Notes: generated by a model not told the origin, from the letters alone. 64,000 nt of DNA from Umbilicaria muhlenbergii (GCA_000611775.1 KK106983.1:747542-811541), one strand, 5' to 3'. Shown: positions 1 through 11,859, counted from the stretch's first letter. Translations and numbers: made by a program.

Positions 1-650
1 CGGTAGCCCAGCCGACGCCGGTATTTCCAGAAACGGTGGGATTGGGTCTCAAGGCGCATGGCTTGCTTCCAAATGGGATACACCAAGTCCAGACCGCTAT
101 TTCACCTAGTTTTGAAGAGCACCTCCAGCTGGACACCCTTGACAAAACGATGTCAGCACCTCCGACAACTGCCGCCCAGTTTCCATCAGACGCTGCAAGC
201 CCTCCTAAAGGTGAATTTCTCTCCAAAAAAGAGCGTGCGAAGGCAGAGAAGGAGAGGAAAGCAGCCGAGAAAGAGAAGGAGAAAGAAGAGCAGAAGAAGA
301 GGAAGGAGACCGAGCTCAGGTTCAAGGAGACCGAGAAACGTCTAGCAGCGGACCTCAAAGCCGCCACTGATGCAAGCAATAAATTGAAGATGGAAGAGGA
401 CAGAAAGGCTGCAGCCGACGGTGGCCCCAAAGAGAACGGCACAGTCACTTCCACAGCTCCGGTGCTTGGCGGCCTTAGCAGGTTCCGAGAAACCAGCAAG
501 AGCATAAAGAGACCCAAATTCTGGGGGTTGAAAGACTCGAGCCGAGACGAGTCGGTCGAGGTGGACGGGGTCGATGACTTGCAGGCGCCGGAGAAACCAA
601 AAAGCAACCGATTCAGTCTGCGGAAGAAATCATCGAGCATGTTTCAATGA
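1..650 (+). CDS. C-terminal part of a Lys/Glu-rich protein, unknown function (runs off left edge)
   Basis: The reading frame is open from base 3 to a TGA at 648-650, so about 215 C-terminal residues are seen and the start lies outside the window. The middle is a highly charged KKERAKAEKERKAAEKEKEK-type stretch that should form a long single helix or coiled coil. It is followed by a basic, serine-rich tail with the motif RFRETSKSIKRPKFWGL and an end rich in Ser, Arg and Lys. No catalytic domain is visible. I do not recognise the family. The tail resembles a disordered scaffold or adaptor region more than an enzyme. An upstream intron inside the window cannot be excluded. Confidence 0.6.
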   Translation, partial: VAQPTPVFPETVGLGLKAHGLLPNGIHQVQTAISPSFEEHLQLDTLDKTMSAPPTTAAQFPSDAASPPKGEFLSKKERAKAEKERKAAEKEKEKEEQKKRKETELRFKETEKRLAADLKAATDASNKLKMEEDRKAAADGGPKENGTVTSTAPVLGGLSRFRETSKSIKRPKFWGLKDSSRDESVEVDGVDDLQAPEKPKSNRFSLRKKSSSMFQ

Positions 651-1276
651 TGTAAGTATGACTTAGAGGGGTATCACACGCGGCATGTACATTGCGCCAA
701 GATATACGAAACGTGGCATCCATGGCTTTCTGGGGAGCTTGTTTGATATTGACAATGCGTTTGCATGTGGGGACTTCTGGATTATGATACCACCACGGTC
801 GGCGTTTGGGCGGGTTCCATGCCTTTGTGCGAGGGCAACCGTTAATTGTGGTCCGGGTGGATGTTCTGTCACGCAATCGACGGAGTGTACAATCAAAATC
901 ACCATATGTTGGCCGAGGACTGGGCGAGATGGCGCTGCGCTCCTCGTCTTGTATTTGTATGATATACGGAGGAGTAGAAATTCCCACAATAGTCAATATA
1001 GACATTATAATGAGCCTCTGTTTCTGTAAGCCGGCTTAGTCCCTTGTAGAACTTTACCTCGGGGCGCGAGCTTTCCTTTGCCTGACGAACAGCGAGGGTT
1101 CGCGCAATTTCATCGACCTGGCGAGCTATGCCGATTCCCTGGCACTGTTCAGGCTCTCTAACGCCGAAAAGCTCACCTCCTGGCCCTACAGTGCCCTCTA
1201 TATCATGGGAATCACTGCTCTCTTCATGTCTCAAACCCCTCCCTCGTTTTTCCTGACCTGGGCCACCTTCTCGCTT
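651..1276. other. Intergenic stretch between convergent genes
   Basis: This lies between the stop of the left-edge gene and the stop of YOS1, so it should hold two 3' UTRs. Open frames on both strands (for example 685-1029 plus and 899-1234 minus) match no family I know and overlap each other. I see no other structure. Confidence 0.5.
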
Positions 1277-1850
1277 TCAACCAAGCACAAGCTCGTAGAC
1301 AATCACCAGCGTATTGATCGCGATCAGCGGTACTAGTCGTAGACCACAGATATCAGCATCGTTGCAGTCTTAGGGAATTCTGATTCCTCGTAGCTCCCAA
1401 CGGCACACCACTTTCTGCCATAGCGCCGCCGGTGAAATTATCTTTGGCAGACTTGCCCCAGAGATAAGAACGACGACATACTTCTCATCAGCGTCCGCAC
1501 ACTCGCTATCAGATTCACAATCTTCGCCTTCACGCTCGCCGTATCGTTGCTAGCTCCAAACCCGGGCTCGAGTTGTTGAGTATTGCCCCAACCGACTATA
1601 CACACGCGCATTTCAATCAGCATTCTCATCACTTGGTTCGAGCGGGTGTAATGGCCCCGAGCTGATTGGAACATGGGAGGGGAGAAGACCCACTGCGCGC
1701 TAGAAAGCGATCTTCGGACAGGATGGCGATTGCGTTGACGAGCAGGATGGAGACTGTGAATCAAACGGCTTAGTGCGAGACTTGAGGGCTTGGAAAGGGA
1801 GGGCGGGAGTAAGGACCGTAGAAGAGGTTTCCTAGGCCGAAGAGCATCAT
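1277..1850 (-). CDS. YOS1: YOS1-like ER-Golgi transport protein (IER3IP1 family)
   Basis: The gene has four short exons: 1850-1817, 1753-1694, 1595-1482 and 1332-1277, giving 87 residues; yeast Yos1 has 85. All three introns are phase 1 with GT..AG ends (63, 98 and 149 bp). The protein starts MMLFGLGNLFY and continues with ILLVNAIAILSEDRFLAR, a VKAKIVNLIASVRTLMR block and the end INTLVIVYELVLG, the family pattern of two membrane helices around a polar loop. Yos1 works with Yip1 and Yif1 in COPII vesicle traffic between ER and Golgi. It is divergent from ALG12, 233 bp away, and may share its promoter. The first donor (GTCC) is weak, but the protein match fixes the join. Confidence 0.93.
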
Positions 1851-2083
1851 CTTGGCCCTGGAGCGCTCTGTTGCTCTTGTGATGACCGAACGTCCAGCAG
1901 GCTCTCTCTGCGAACGAAATAGTGTCGCGTGTACTCTACATTCTGGGGAGCCTGCGGATAGGGCTGATCTAGCGCTGGATAGTCAAAGCTTCCCCTGCAG
2001 CGAGGAGAACATGCCAAGCTGTTCTGGCATATTTGGCTTCGAAGTCCGCGCCATGAGTCCACGTATTGACGGAGTGAGCCATC
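1851..2083. promoter_or_regulatory. Divergent promoter region of YOS1 and ALG12
   Basis: This is the 233 bp between the two divergent start codons. Both genes act in the early secretory pathway. I see no CCAAT box or clear TATA element; the call rests on position only. A short upstream ATG frame starts at 2053 and overlaps the ALG12 start out of frame. Confidence 0.5.
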
Positions 2084-4064
2084 ATGAGGCATTTGACAGG
2101 TATTGAGTCTCCCCTACTCAATTTTTGGATTGGGTCTCAGACGTTCTGATTCTCTCTAGATGCCCTCCTCGCCTCTCTTGTGCCCTTGCTCATCCTCGTT
2201 CATCTCGTCCTCGCTCCGTACTCGAAAGTCGAGGAATCTTTCAATATCCAGGCGACTCATGATGTTTTGACTTATGGATTGCCCTTTCGGGATGTAGCAG
2301 CGAGGTTGAGGGCTCATTATGATCACCTTACCTTTCCGGGGCCGGTGCCTAGGACGTTCGTTGGTCCGCTGGCCGTAGCTGGGGTTTCTTGGCCAGTTGT
2401 TCACTTGGTTGAGGGGGTGAATAGGCAGATATTGGGTGAGTTGCCGCTCCGAGTGGTTACGACCTAGTTGGAGAGATAGATTCACGTCTGCACTGCTGTG
2501 GTAGGATGTGGGGCTAACATGAAGACACGGACAGTTAGGGCTATCCTTGGACTCTTCAATGCGTTCTGCATCCTTTCCTTCCGCAATGGCATTGCGAAAA
2601 CATTCAGCAGAACTGCTGGCAATTGGTATATAGTCTTGCAGGCAAGCCAATTCCATGTAATGTACTACACTTCACGTACATTGCCCAATTTCTATGCGTT
2701 CGGGTTGAGTATGTATAAAGCCATTCCGGGAAGCATGGATCATAATACTAATCATAATAGGTATACTGGCGCTGCGTTACTTCTTGCCCATAGCGAGCGG
2801 GACTGCCTTTCCATCCAAGCGCACCATTAATGGGTATCGGCTAGGTCTCTGCATCCTCACCGTCTTAGGGGTTGTCTTCCGCTCCGAAATAGCTCTCCTC
2901 CTTTTCATGCATACCGCCTGGCTCTTTGTGCGAGGCCGAATGTCACTCGTCCAGGACATCATTCCTTCTGGCCTCATCGGTCTTCTGATTGGCGTCCTAC
3001 TTACGGTCCCTATCGACTCCTACTTCTATCTTTCGTTCCCGTTATGGCCTGAACTCGACTCCTTCATCTTCAACGTCGTCCACGGACAATCAGTTAATTG
3101 GGGCACCCACCCATACCGGTTTTATCTCACTGATTCTCTCCCCCGGCTCCTCCTTAACCCGCTAGCACTGCCTCTTCTCATTCCTTTTGCGCTCATCACT
3201 CGTCCGCTTCGCTCTGCCGCCATGTCGCTCCTACTGCCCAATCTGGCATTTATACTGCTCTACAGCTTTCAACCTCACAAGGAATGGCGCTTCATCATTT
3301 ACGCCATTCCTCCTATCACTGCCACCGCCGCCCTCTCAGCTTCCTGGATCTGGACTCGCCGTGCCAAATCCCTTGTATATCGCCTTCTTACTCTCTCCCT
3401 CATCGCTTCAACACTCGCCTCCTTTGCCGTCTCTTTCGGTATGCTTGCCGTCTCACGGCTCAACTATCCAGGCGCCGAAGCCTTGAACCGTCTGCACGCG
3501 CGAGCGCATGGCGAGAAGAAGTTGTTGAGCGTACATATGGACACGTTAACATGCATGACGGGTGTTACACGGTTCATGGAACTACCGGGGCCAGAGAGCC
3601 CGGATATTTCAGCTGCTCAGGCGAACGGTACCTTGTGGATATACGACAAGACAGATGATTTGACATATACTCCTGAAGAAGCGAAACTATCTTCAATCCT
3701 GTCACCGAATGCCGAGAAGGACAAGTTGCTGCATCCGGAGTTTTGGAACCGTTTCGACTACGTGTTGGCGGAGAGGCCGGAGAAGGTTATTGGGAAGTGG
3801 GAGGTGGTGGATGTGGTGGATGGGTTTGCAGGGATCAGAATCTTGAGGCCGGGAGAGCGTGAGTTGGTGGATAAGGAGAGCACATTTCCCGCAAGGTCAG
3901 TAGCGAAGATGGGATGGGAGGACGTGGGTGGGAAGATGGCGAGGGCATGGAGGAGATTTGAGGGGTCGGCGAGGAAGTATCTCACTCGAGGGTGGTGGGT
4001 GGGAGTGCGGATGGAGCCGAAGATCAGGATCTTGAAGAGACAAGAGGGGCCGTTGATACCATAA
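2084..4064 (+). CDS. ALG12: ALG12, dolichyl-P-Man:Man7GlcNAc2-PP-dolichol alpha-1,6-mannosyltransferase
   Basis: Exons are 2084-2099, 2160-2435, 2535-2708 and 2761-4064, giving 589 residues, usual for fungal ALG12 (GT22 family). The N-terminus carries the lumenal signature APYSKVEESFNIQATHD with the acidic pair typical of dolichol-phosphate mannosyltransferases. FHVMYYTSRTLPNFYAFGLS, LPIASGTAFPSKRTINGYRL and the HKEWRFIIYAIP loop follow, with many hydrophobic helices between. The enzyme adds the eighth mannose to the lipid-linked N-glycan precursor in the ER lumen. The first exon holds only five codons and one base (MRHLT-), and the frame across all three introns is confirmed by conserved residues. 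It is divergent from YOS1. Confidence 0.95.
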
Positions 4065-4271
4065 ATAGTACGACAATCTACCAATCCCATTTCTACGCCT
4101 CCGCCCTCCTACTTGTGCCTGTGGCGCCGGTGGCTAGCTTTCTTTGTGATCCACATCAATAACCTCCCGCCTCAGCTACCCGCAAATTACGGATACCGTT
4201 TGTCATACCTACCACCCCTCCTCAGCTCAGCCCCCACACCCAGCGGGTGTTTCAAGAAAACCTACGACTAC

Positions 4272-4897
4272 CTACCCCACGATCCCCCTCCCCACCTCCG
4301 TCCCCCCGTCGAAAATCTCAAACCTCGCCTCCCCGACCACGCCCCCCGTCCTCATCGACTCCATCAACGCCGCACACGCCGCCCCCAACACCCCATACGT
4401 CATCTGGTGGTTATTCGCATTCCGCACATTCAGCTCCAGGCCGTGCTCGCCCATGTAGTTGAAGAGGCCGTTGGCGATGACGCCGTCGCCGTAGTGCGCG
4501 ATGTGTTGCAGGATGGAGGTGTAGGCGGAGTGGAGGAGGCGAGTTAGGGAGGGGGCGAGGGGAGGGGGGAGCGTGGCGGTTAGGGTTAGGGTGATGGTGG
4601 TGGCGGTGTGGGGGGCGGGGTAGGTCGTGCTGGTGAAGCGGGGGGTGAGGGGTGGGGAGCCGGGGGAGAGGAAGGTGGGGAGGGAGCGCGGGGAGAGGAA
4701 GCTGGAGGGGTTAGCTTGAATGAAGGAGGGGGAGGGGGGGATGAGGTGGGGGCTCACGTTCCGGGGATTGTGAGGGGAGAATTGGCGTAGTTGGGGATGC
4801 GGAGGTTTAGGGGGGGAAAGGAGGGGATGGGTGCTGCGATGCTGAGGGCTAAGAGGTGGATGGAGGTTATGAGGAGTGAGAGGTTGGGGGCGAGCAT
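4272..4897 (-). CDS. Small secreted protein, conserved in filamentous fungi, unknown function
   Basis: Two exons, 4897-4758 and 4701-4272, with a 56-bp phase-2 intron, give 189 residues. The first about 20 residues (MLAPNLSLLITSIHLLALSI) form a signal peptide followed by AAPIPSF. A Pro/Ser/Thr-rich middle leads to a conserved-looking C-terminal block: GDGVIANGLFNYMGEHGLEL, then NNHQMTYGVLGAACAAL and FEIFDGG. This pattern, NNHQ-T-GVLGAA with a later FEI-DG, occurs in small secreted fungal proteins, but I know of no assigned function. It has no cysteine-rich effector pattern. Coding strand bias to C is strong. A doubled TTAGGG on the plus strand here is coding antisense, not a telomere. Confidence 0.75.
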
Positions 4898-6145
4898 GAT
4901 GAGAGGGTAGAGGTAGAAGGCGTGGTCAAATCTTGAGTATTCGGTATAGTAAGATAAGTCATCGTAGCGGAGAAGTCAGACCTAGCAGGCCACAGGGCCA
5001 ACGATCTCTCTTATCCTAGCTTACATTGAGCGCTCGAAGCGGCGGGTATGGTTCCCACCAAGCCTCCAAAGCCCGCAAACAGCCCAGAGGCCTGCTTGTT
5101 ATAGCGGAAGACCAGCGCTTGCTCAGCACAGGGAACGGTGGCGCTATCATGATGGATATGAGAAGTCTGGGGAACGCTTGGTCGCGATGCTGCGGCCTTG
5201 CCAAGCGGCCTTGAACAGCCGGTTTGCGTGCATTTAACGGTCCGATCAGACTGCCGCTGTCAGAGTGCCACTGCCGGCAGGCCGTGCACAAGTTTTGCTG
5301 ATGACTGTTGCACCGACCAGAGGTTCCTGATGCGTGCAAAGGAGCCATCACAGGTGTGAAACGCTAGGTGTGAAACGCTCGATATGAAGAGGCCGGGCGT
5401 TGAGAGGTCTTGGTGGCAGCTGGTCCGTATACCATTTGATCTCAGAGCCTTCTCTTCATATGTCAGGAATAATCCCCCGAACTCTTGTTGCCCAGTGTAT
5501 GGCTCCAGTAGTCCGCATATCAAGGTCCATGGTAGCGGCTTTCCGGGTGCGATCGATAAGAGAGCCCTCGCGGTGAATATCTGGTTCGGACTCGTGTTGA
5601 ATCGACTGTGTCTTCCCCCAGATCTTCCGCCCTATAGGACCCACGGTCTTGAGGCAAAAGCCGTTGCTCTCGGGGTGCATGCTGCAGGGTAGTACGGCTC
5701 TGCCGAGTCTTCTTGCGAAAGATGCAAAGGGACGAGTTAGGAATCTAAAATGTCCAAGCGCAGATAGTCAGTAACTCGATTGGTCTGCCATCGCCAATGT
5801 CGCCTATGCGGATCTCGAAGATTTCAAGCCATTGGGACCCTCCAAGGTCCTAGTGACAGCTACGGTTTGGTAGTAACCGCGACTGTGTCGGGATCTGCCG
5901 ACGAGTAAATATTTGGTAATGTTTCCATTATGTGATGGCTGTCTACCCGTGCTATTATCATAAAATCACTGTATGCTCGTTAACCACACGCTTTGTTATG
6001 TGCATAGAAACTGAGGCTGGGCTAGATCAGTAAAGCCGCCTCCAAGAGCCGAAGATGCTATTATTATTCTTTCAGCTGTTTAGACGCAAGAGAATGTATC
6101 TTAATTACAGCATGCTTACCGCTGGTACACTACAAGCTGCAACGC
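4898..6145. other. Gene-free stretch
   Basis: This covers 1.25 kb upstream of the secreted protein gene and downstream of the metallo-beta-lactamase gene. Short open frames at 5016-5692 on both strands are mutually exclusive, have no recognisable motif and carry no convincing splice chain. I see no repeats here. Confidence 0.4.
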
Positions 6146-7510
6146 CTATGCGTCGTCCCCAGTAACCACCTTTCCTTCCCTCACCAATCCGGGCGAAATC
6201 CAAGGCCTCCCTGGCTTTCCATCGATTGGCAATTCGTTCAAGAAACCCCATTGGCTCTTTTCCTTCCATCCTTTCTTCTTCCAATCGTTAATGGTCCCTT
6301 TCGGAAACCACTCACAAACGTCGATCAATCCTTCATCGTGCGCCACTGCTACAAACACGTTCTCGTCCGCATCGAACTCCTCTAAGCGCTTGATGCTTCG
6401 CTGAGCCACTGGCGGATCAATGTACCAACTTCCTTCCTTTTCCGTAACTTTGTAGTAAGGCGACGTGCGCGCATTTTCGGGATCTGGATGGCAGGCGGTG
6501 AAAATGGAACAAGGGCAGGGATGAGAAAAGCGGTGTTTGTCGAGGAGAACCGATTCAGGGATTTTACTGGGCATAGGGGCGTATGGGGTTGGCCGAAAAG
6601 AACCGCCATAATGACAAACGTCACCACCCATAAGAACAAACGTCTCCGGTGTGGTTCGAGCAAGGCCTGAGATGTGGCCCACAGCGTGCTACAGAGAAGA
6701 CAACATGGTCAGCCAGCCCGGCAAAACCAGTGCAGATGGGAAGCTCTTCTCTTCAATGATAGAAGACTTACGCCTGGCACGTCCAGCAGATAAAATGATC
6801 CGTCACCGAAGAAATCATACGACGGGTACTGTCCGATCTTTGTATTGCTGTCGAAGCTAATCTCGCGGACATTGCGGCCCCTATGGCAGCGCATCAGAAC
6901 CTGTAGTGCATTATGCTCATCATCGACCACAAATAGGCCTGGAAGGAATATGCAAGCAGTGCGAGGCCTGATGTGCAAGATTAGGGTGGGTTGCATACTC
7001 AAAATCCGTCTCTAGCATTGGTGAGTCTTTCTTCGCCGGATAGCCAGGCATAAAGGCCTCCTTGAACCCAGGTCCAACTATCAGCTCCGCGGAGTGAGGA
7101 AATAGTGAAGGATCGCCCGTATGGTCCCAGTGCCAATGACTCCACACGATGCCCTCGATCTTATTCAGATCCACACCCCCATCTTTCAATATCTCGTTCA
7201 TACCCTTTGGGACGTTCAGCCCGGGTATAGCCTTCTTGATAAGGTCATGAACTGTCGGCGCAAAATTCCACCAGTCTTTCCGGCATCCTAGATCAAACAT
7301 AATCGTCTTTCCAAGCTTCTTGTTCTCTACAAGGAAGGCAAACGTTGGTAGGTTGAGTGTTTCATGTCCTTTTAAAACTGGTTGCACGAAGGCATCGGCT
7401 GGTACGACAATGTCACACGTTGTATTGATGATGTGCACTTCGACAGTCGAGTCTGATTTCGGGAGATTCAGCGATGGAGCCTGCTGTGGTTGAATGTCCT
7501 CTCCAGCCAT
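6146..7510 (-). CDS. Metallo-beta-lactamase-fold hydrolase
   Basis: Exons 7510-6999, 6880-6772 and 6688-6146 encode 387 residues; introns are 118 and 83 bp. The zinc-binding signature is SHWHWDHTGD at residues 124-133 (H125, H127, D129, H130). GRNVREISFD, FGDGSFYLLDVPGHAVGH and MGGDVCHYGG follow, where further metal ligands of the fold lie. The layout matches the fungal branch related to N-acyl-homoserine-lactone hydrolases, cytosolic enzymes of mostly unknown substrate. The frame across intron 1 is fixed by the E-GR-VREI motif, which rejects a nearer acceptor. The start was set at MAGED; an in-frame ATG five codons upstream (7525) is possible. No signal peptide is present. Confidence 0.85.
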
Positions 7511-8322
7511 GGTTATGATGTGCAAGAATCAAAGAGTTCGCTGCAGCGTCGCATTGTCATAGATGCTTCATATATGTAATAAATAGCTCGCAAGCGTAGC
7601 AACTTCCATACAGGCGTGGAGGCGGGGTATTGCGGGGCCGGAGGTGCTTCCGAAGTTACGCACGACCTGGCCGCCAGATCATCCATCGAGATGCAACTCT
7701 TACCAAGAATATAAACCCTCTGTCCGATACCTTAGGGAAGAAGCAACTCCCCAGAACGTAACTGATTTGAGATTGGTCGCCCATAGTACAGGAAATTTGC
7801 TAGAAGACGGCTAGGAACGCACCGTCCGTCAATCGGCAGGACAAGAATACTTGGAGTAGGCTACCTATTGCGACAACGATGAAGCATATTCCGCTGTCAG
7901 ATAATGCTGTGGAATGAAACGAAAGATTCGACACCGAGCTGTTAACGACCGGTATCAACGAAAGCTTTGGTACACGGGCCAAGTCCTCCGAGCCCATCAG
8001 TGCGGACTCGCGGAAGTTCCTTGTGGGTGGAGACAGGCGTAGCCCATACCACGTTCAAAGGGGTCAGCCGCTGGCGGTCGCTGGCGGTAGGTGCTTTCCC
8101 ACCGTGCCACTTGAAATGTGGAAGTATGGACCAGCAAGAAATCAAACTGGCATGTCAGTAAAGAGTAAAGATGAAAGATGATGTTCAGTTAGGACAATCG
8201 AGACAACCAAACAGCCAGATGTGATTGGTCAAGCCCCACCGATTATGTAATACATGTTTCGAAGTCGCGTTCTCCAGATTGAAAAGCAAAGGACAGTCAA
8301 CACAACCGTTCTGCTCAGTAGA
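7511..8322. other. Divergent intergenic region
   Basis: This is 812 bp between the divergent starts of the metallo-beta-lactamase and dynamitin genes. It should hold both promoters. I see no supported gene, RNA or repeat. Confidence 0.4.
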
Positions 8323-9812
8323 ATGGCCGATCACCGGAAGTACGCTGGCTTACCGGATCTGGTATGTCATCCCAAACCGATTTTGTGGATTTTGGTAGCT
8401 AGAATCTAACCGTGGCTCTGTAATAGGACTTAGCCCCAGACATCTACGAGACGCCAGATCTTACAGACGATACTTCAACTCATCCAGTATGGCTTCAGGC
8501 TGTTTAAACTATACGCCAATACTGACGAGAGGTTCAGGCATCTACCGTCTTTAGATCCGATTCACGAGCGCCGTCAGATGAAGACGACGAAAGCACAGGC
8601 ATAGACCGGCATCGGCTGGATCCTGATGAGGCACGCACACATTTTCTACCTGCTCAGTTGGACGCTCGAGATGTCGACTTCTCAGACCGAATAAGCAGCA
8701 AACGGAAATCCTACAGAGCTTCGAGCCGGAGGAGACGAAAAGGAGAAAACGGGGTTAAAGAACTGGGCGACTTGAGTGACGATGAGGACGAAAGCTTTGC
8801 ACGGAAACTTGCGAGGTTACGGAGGGAGGTTGAAGAACTCAAAGAAGCTTCAAGTAGGAGAATACACGAAAAGGTGGGTGTCGATGGAACAGAGAGGTCG
8901 GACGATGGGCAGCGCGAAGATGATGACGGGGTTGACGATTTGAGCAATGTGTTGCATAATATTCATACCGCTTCTGGAACCGATGGTTACGGAGGAGCAG
9001 AATCCCGACTGGCTAAGAAGTTGAACGGCGCCATGAGAGCGCCGACAGTCTCTACAATGAATGGAGCAGCCGCACAACCTGGTCAGCATCCGCCGGGATC
9101 ATCGACGTACACGGTGACCTACGCTCCAACGTATTCCAAGGATCAAGCTCTTGCAAGAGCAGCGGATTTTGATACTCGATTGACCTTGATCGAGACCATT
9201 TTAGGTCTCGACTCTATCCCCTTCTCCAGCGAGGGGCGTGTAACTTCCAAAGCCGTCCTTCCGATGCTTGATACTCTTGACCAGCAAATATCCACAATTG
9301 CAACCACTTCTGTATCGTTACTTGATTCGATTGGCCGGAGAATACGTCAGTTGACCCAAGATGCCGAAAAGCTCGAGGAAGCGCGCAAGGCAGCCAAAGC
9401 AGCACACGAAGCTTTAAGGAGTAGTCGGCGCGACTCGTCCCCTTCTCAGACTGCTAACGGCGAGACGCTAGTCGCGAATAGCATAGAGGATCCGGAGCAG
9501 GTTTCTAAGATCAACGCTCTCTATGGCACGCTCCCCACTATCGAATCCCTTTCGCCACTTCTGCCCAGTGTGCTGGATCGCTTGAGATCGCTTCGCTCTA
9601 TTCACGCAGAGGCGGCAACGGCAAGTGAAAGCCTATCAAGGGTAGAAAAGAGACAGGAAGAAATGGCTGGAGAGATCAAGAGTTGGAAGGAGGGGCTAGA
9701 CAAGGTCGAGCACGTGATGAAGCATGGCGAGCAGACCATGGAAGGGAATATGAGCGTAATCGAAGGATGGATCAAGCAGCTAGAAGAGAGAATGTCGAGG
9801 TTGGCTTCGTGA
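8323..9812 (+). CDS. Dynactin subunit 2 (dynamitin)
   Basis: Exons 8323-8361, 8427-8486 and 8538-9812 give 457 residues. The start MADHRKYAGLPDLDLAPDIY and then ETPDL is the conserved dynamitin N-terminus, which binds the Arp1 filament. The rest is predicted coiled coil (residues about 60-130 and 260-457). It contains LTLIETILGLDSIP and MLDTLDQQISTIA, typical of the family (yeast Jnm1, p50). Dynactin links dynein to nuclei and vesicles and is needed for nuclear migration in hyphae. Both introns are short (65 and 51 bp) and phase 0. The two short first exons are needed to recover the diagnostic N-terminus. Confidence 0.92.
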
Positions 9813-10075
9813 ATGGCAATAGCTGAAGGTTGCCTGCATTTGCAATAGTCGGTGTTGGGGGATTGTTGGCATCGCGAAAGATACCCTTTTTTTCAAAGCA
9901 TGGATGACTGAGCTCTTATCCAGAACTTCCACAATTGACGTAGTGAAGACGCCCGAGCGACATGCTTAAAACACATCACACTTATAGTCTATGGTTAGCA
10001 TTCAAACCTCTTCGGTTACGCCAGAACCCCCAAGAGCCAACAGCCAACTCCGTACACCACAGTCCATGATAACCC

Positions 10076-10844
10076 TCACTTCTTCTGGAAATCGTAGACC
10101 AGCCGCGCTTCCTTCCAATCGTCTCCCTTGCGTACAACAACGTGCCTCACATAATATCTAACACCCCCCAACTCCTCAAACCCCCATATCTACCCCCAGA
10201 ACTGCACATCAGCCCACGAACCCCCAAACCGAACCAAAACCCGCATAGAGGCACGCACCTGATTAGCCGTCCACCCATTCCCCACACTCTCCACATAACT
10301 CTGCACATGTTCCCTCCCCTCATCCAACCAGCCTTTCTTTAAAAACTCATTATCGTCCTGCACATCGCTCAATTTCACCCATCGACTCTTCCCCTTGACT
10401 TCCCCAAAGATCCCATCTTTATGGTCCCGGTACTCCCAGTCCAGCGTGCGGTTTTCGGTGGTGCCGGATATGCCGCCCGTGGCGCGCTGTTCGATGTCGA
10501 TGTGGGTGAGGTGGTCGGGGGTGGTGTATTGTTTTATTGTCAGGGTTACGGTGGCGAGGGCGATGGCTTTGCGGAGCCACCAGCCTACGCCTTGCTGTTG
10601 GGGTGGGTTTAGAAATGGGGTTGTCAAGACCCCGGGGGAAGGTGTGGGGGGGGNGTGGGGGGGGTACCATTTGGAGGATTCGGTCGGTGTCGTCGGAGAG
10701 GGTCTTGTTCTGTTGCCTGGGGTTAGCGGGTTGGATAAGGAGCCGGGGGGGTCCCCGGGGGGGTCCACGGGGGGGGAGGAGGGGACGAACCATGACCCAT
10801 ACGCCGGATAGGTCTTTTAGCGTTACTTCTGGAGGGGCGGCCAT
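10076..10844 (-). CDS. Lipocalin/fatty-acid-binding-like fungal protein
   Basis: Exons 10844-10791, 10709-10668, 10594-10259 and 10189-10076, all phase 0, give 181 residues. The start MAAPPEVTLKDLSGVWVM joins NKTLSDDTDRILQM and then QGVGWWLRKAI. ATGGISGTTENRTLDWEYRD follows, and after the last intron IWGFEELGGVRYYVRHVVV. This small cytosolic beta-barrel family is widespread in filamentous fungi and resembles lipocalins in its W-containing start and strand pattern; the ligand is not known. Introns 1 and 2 (81 and 73 bp) are runs of C on the coding strand, and intron 2 contains the only N of the window (10654). The 3' exon is short but ends in a clear LVYDFQKK stop. Confidence 0.8.
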
Positions 10845-11859
10845 GATGATTTGGCAGTTGGAGATGAGGAGATAGGGGTCCTTTACGGTGCGGTAGTATA
10901 TAAGAGGGACAGGGCTGGGTGTGTTTCAGGGTCTAAGGTACCATGTACAAAGAGGCCGGGTTGCGGAGGTAGGTCGATAAGCTTGTGATCGTCCCGCCGT
11001 AGGGAACGTCCGAGAACGCCTTCTCTATCCACAAAGAACTGATCAATACCTAGTTACAGTACCATCTCGAGTTGTTTCAACATCTCAGAGAGGCAGCTGT
11101 TCGAAGTATCGATAACCGACGCTAAAAGTCTCATGCCTCATGCCTCATGCCTCATGCTTACAAGACAATGGTGCTTTTTATTGAGACCTTCTGGAGTTTC
11201 TTCTCTCTCCAAACGTGTCTTTGCATTAAGCTTGGGCGGAGGAAGCCAAGGTGCTCCCTTTCAAAATGATGTGTTTGTCTTGCTCCTGTCCGTGTTGACT
11301 TGATTGGAGCGGTAAAGCCTTACCATGACACTCCTGTCAATGGCTTTAGAATGTCTCGGGTGACAGTCTATTTTCAGCCAACGTGATTTTGTTTCGTCAT
11401 GGAACGGTCTTTTCTCCATCCGTTCTCCCTGCGTCAAGTATTCTCATTATTATACCGTCAGTATGAGGAAGTATAGCGTTGATCTGCTTTGCAACATACA
11501 ATGTACTCTATGCTTGACTTTCTACCTTCGATCCTATGTTCAGCATCTCTTCTGGCTTCCATGTTTCGAAGTTGTCCTCGGGATTTTCTTAGCAAGTCTT
11601 ACAAGACAATGGACTTGTCTTGCTGCATGAGTGACGGTTTTGTTCGAAGCTGTATGGGATGTCTACGGACCATGGCCTCCCAAGGTACAGTGAGATACCC
11701 AGAAGAACATATATAGTGACTACGTCCAGCTACTGTCCAGCATCTCATCTCCTCATCAAGACAGTTTGCATCTTATCTACCATCTATTTTTTTCTGTTCA
11801 CTCGCATCACGGCATCTTCAATTGACCGGAGTTCCAATATTAACACAATATCTCCCACA
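10845..11859. other. Divergent intergenic region with a 7-bp tandem repeat
   Basis: This is 1 kb between divergent genes. Apart from the small tandem repeat at 11131-11157 I see only two copies of the string ttacaagacaatgg (about 11158 and 11597), which may be chance or a remnant of a repeat. No gene is supported. Confidence 0.4.
11131..11157 (+). repeat. Microsatellite, unit tcatgcc
   Basis: About four copies of a 7-bp unit stand in a row, the last one incomplete. Confidence 0.85.

Noticed and set aside
685-1234. Overlapping open frames on both strands after the left-edge gene
   Set aside because: They exclude each other and have no motif; the stretch fits two 3' UTRs.
4560-4600. Doubled TTAGGG, like an interstitial telomere repeat
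   Set aside because: It lies inside the coding exon of the small secreted protein (antisense of a Thr/Leu stretch) and has only two units.
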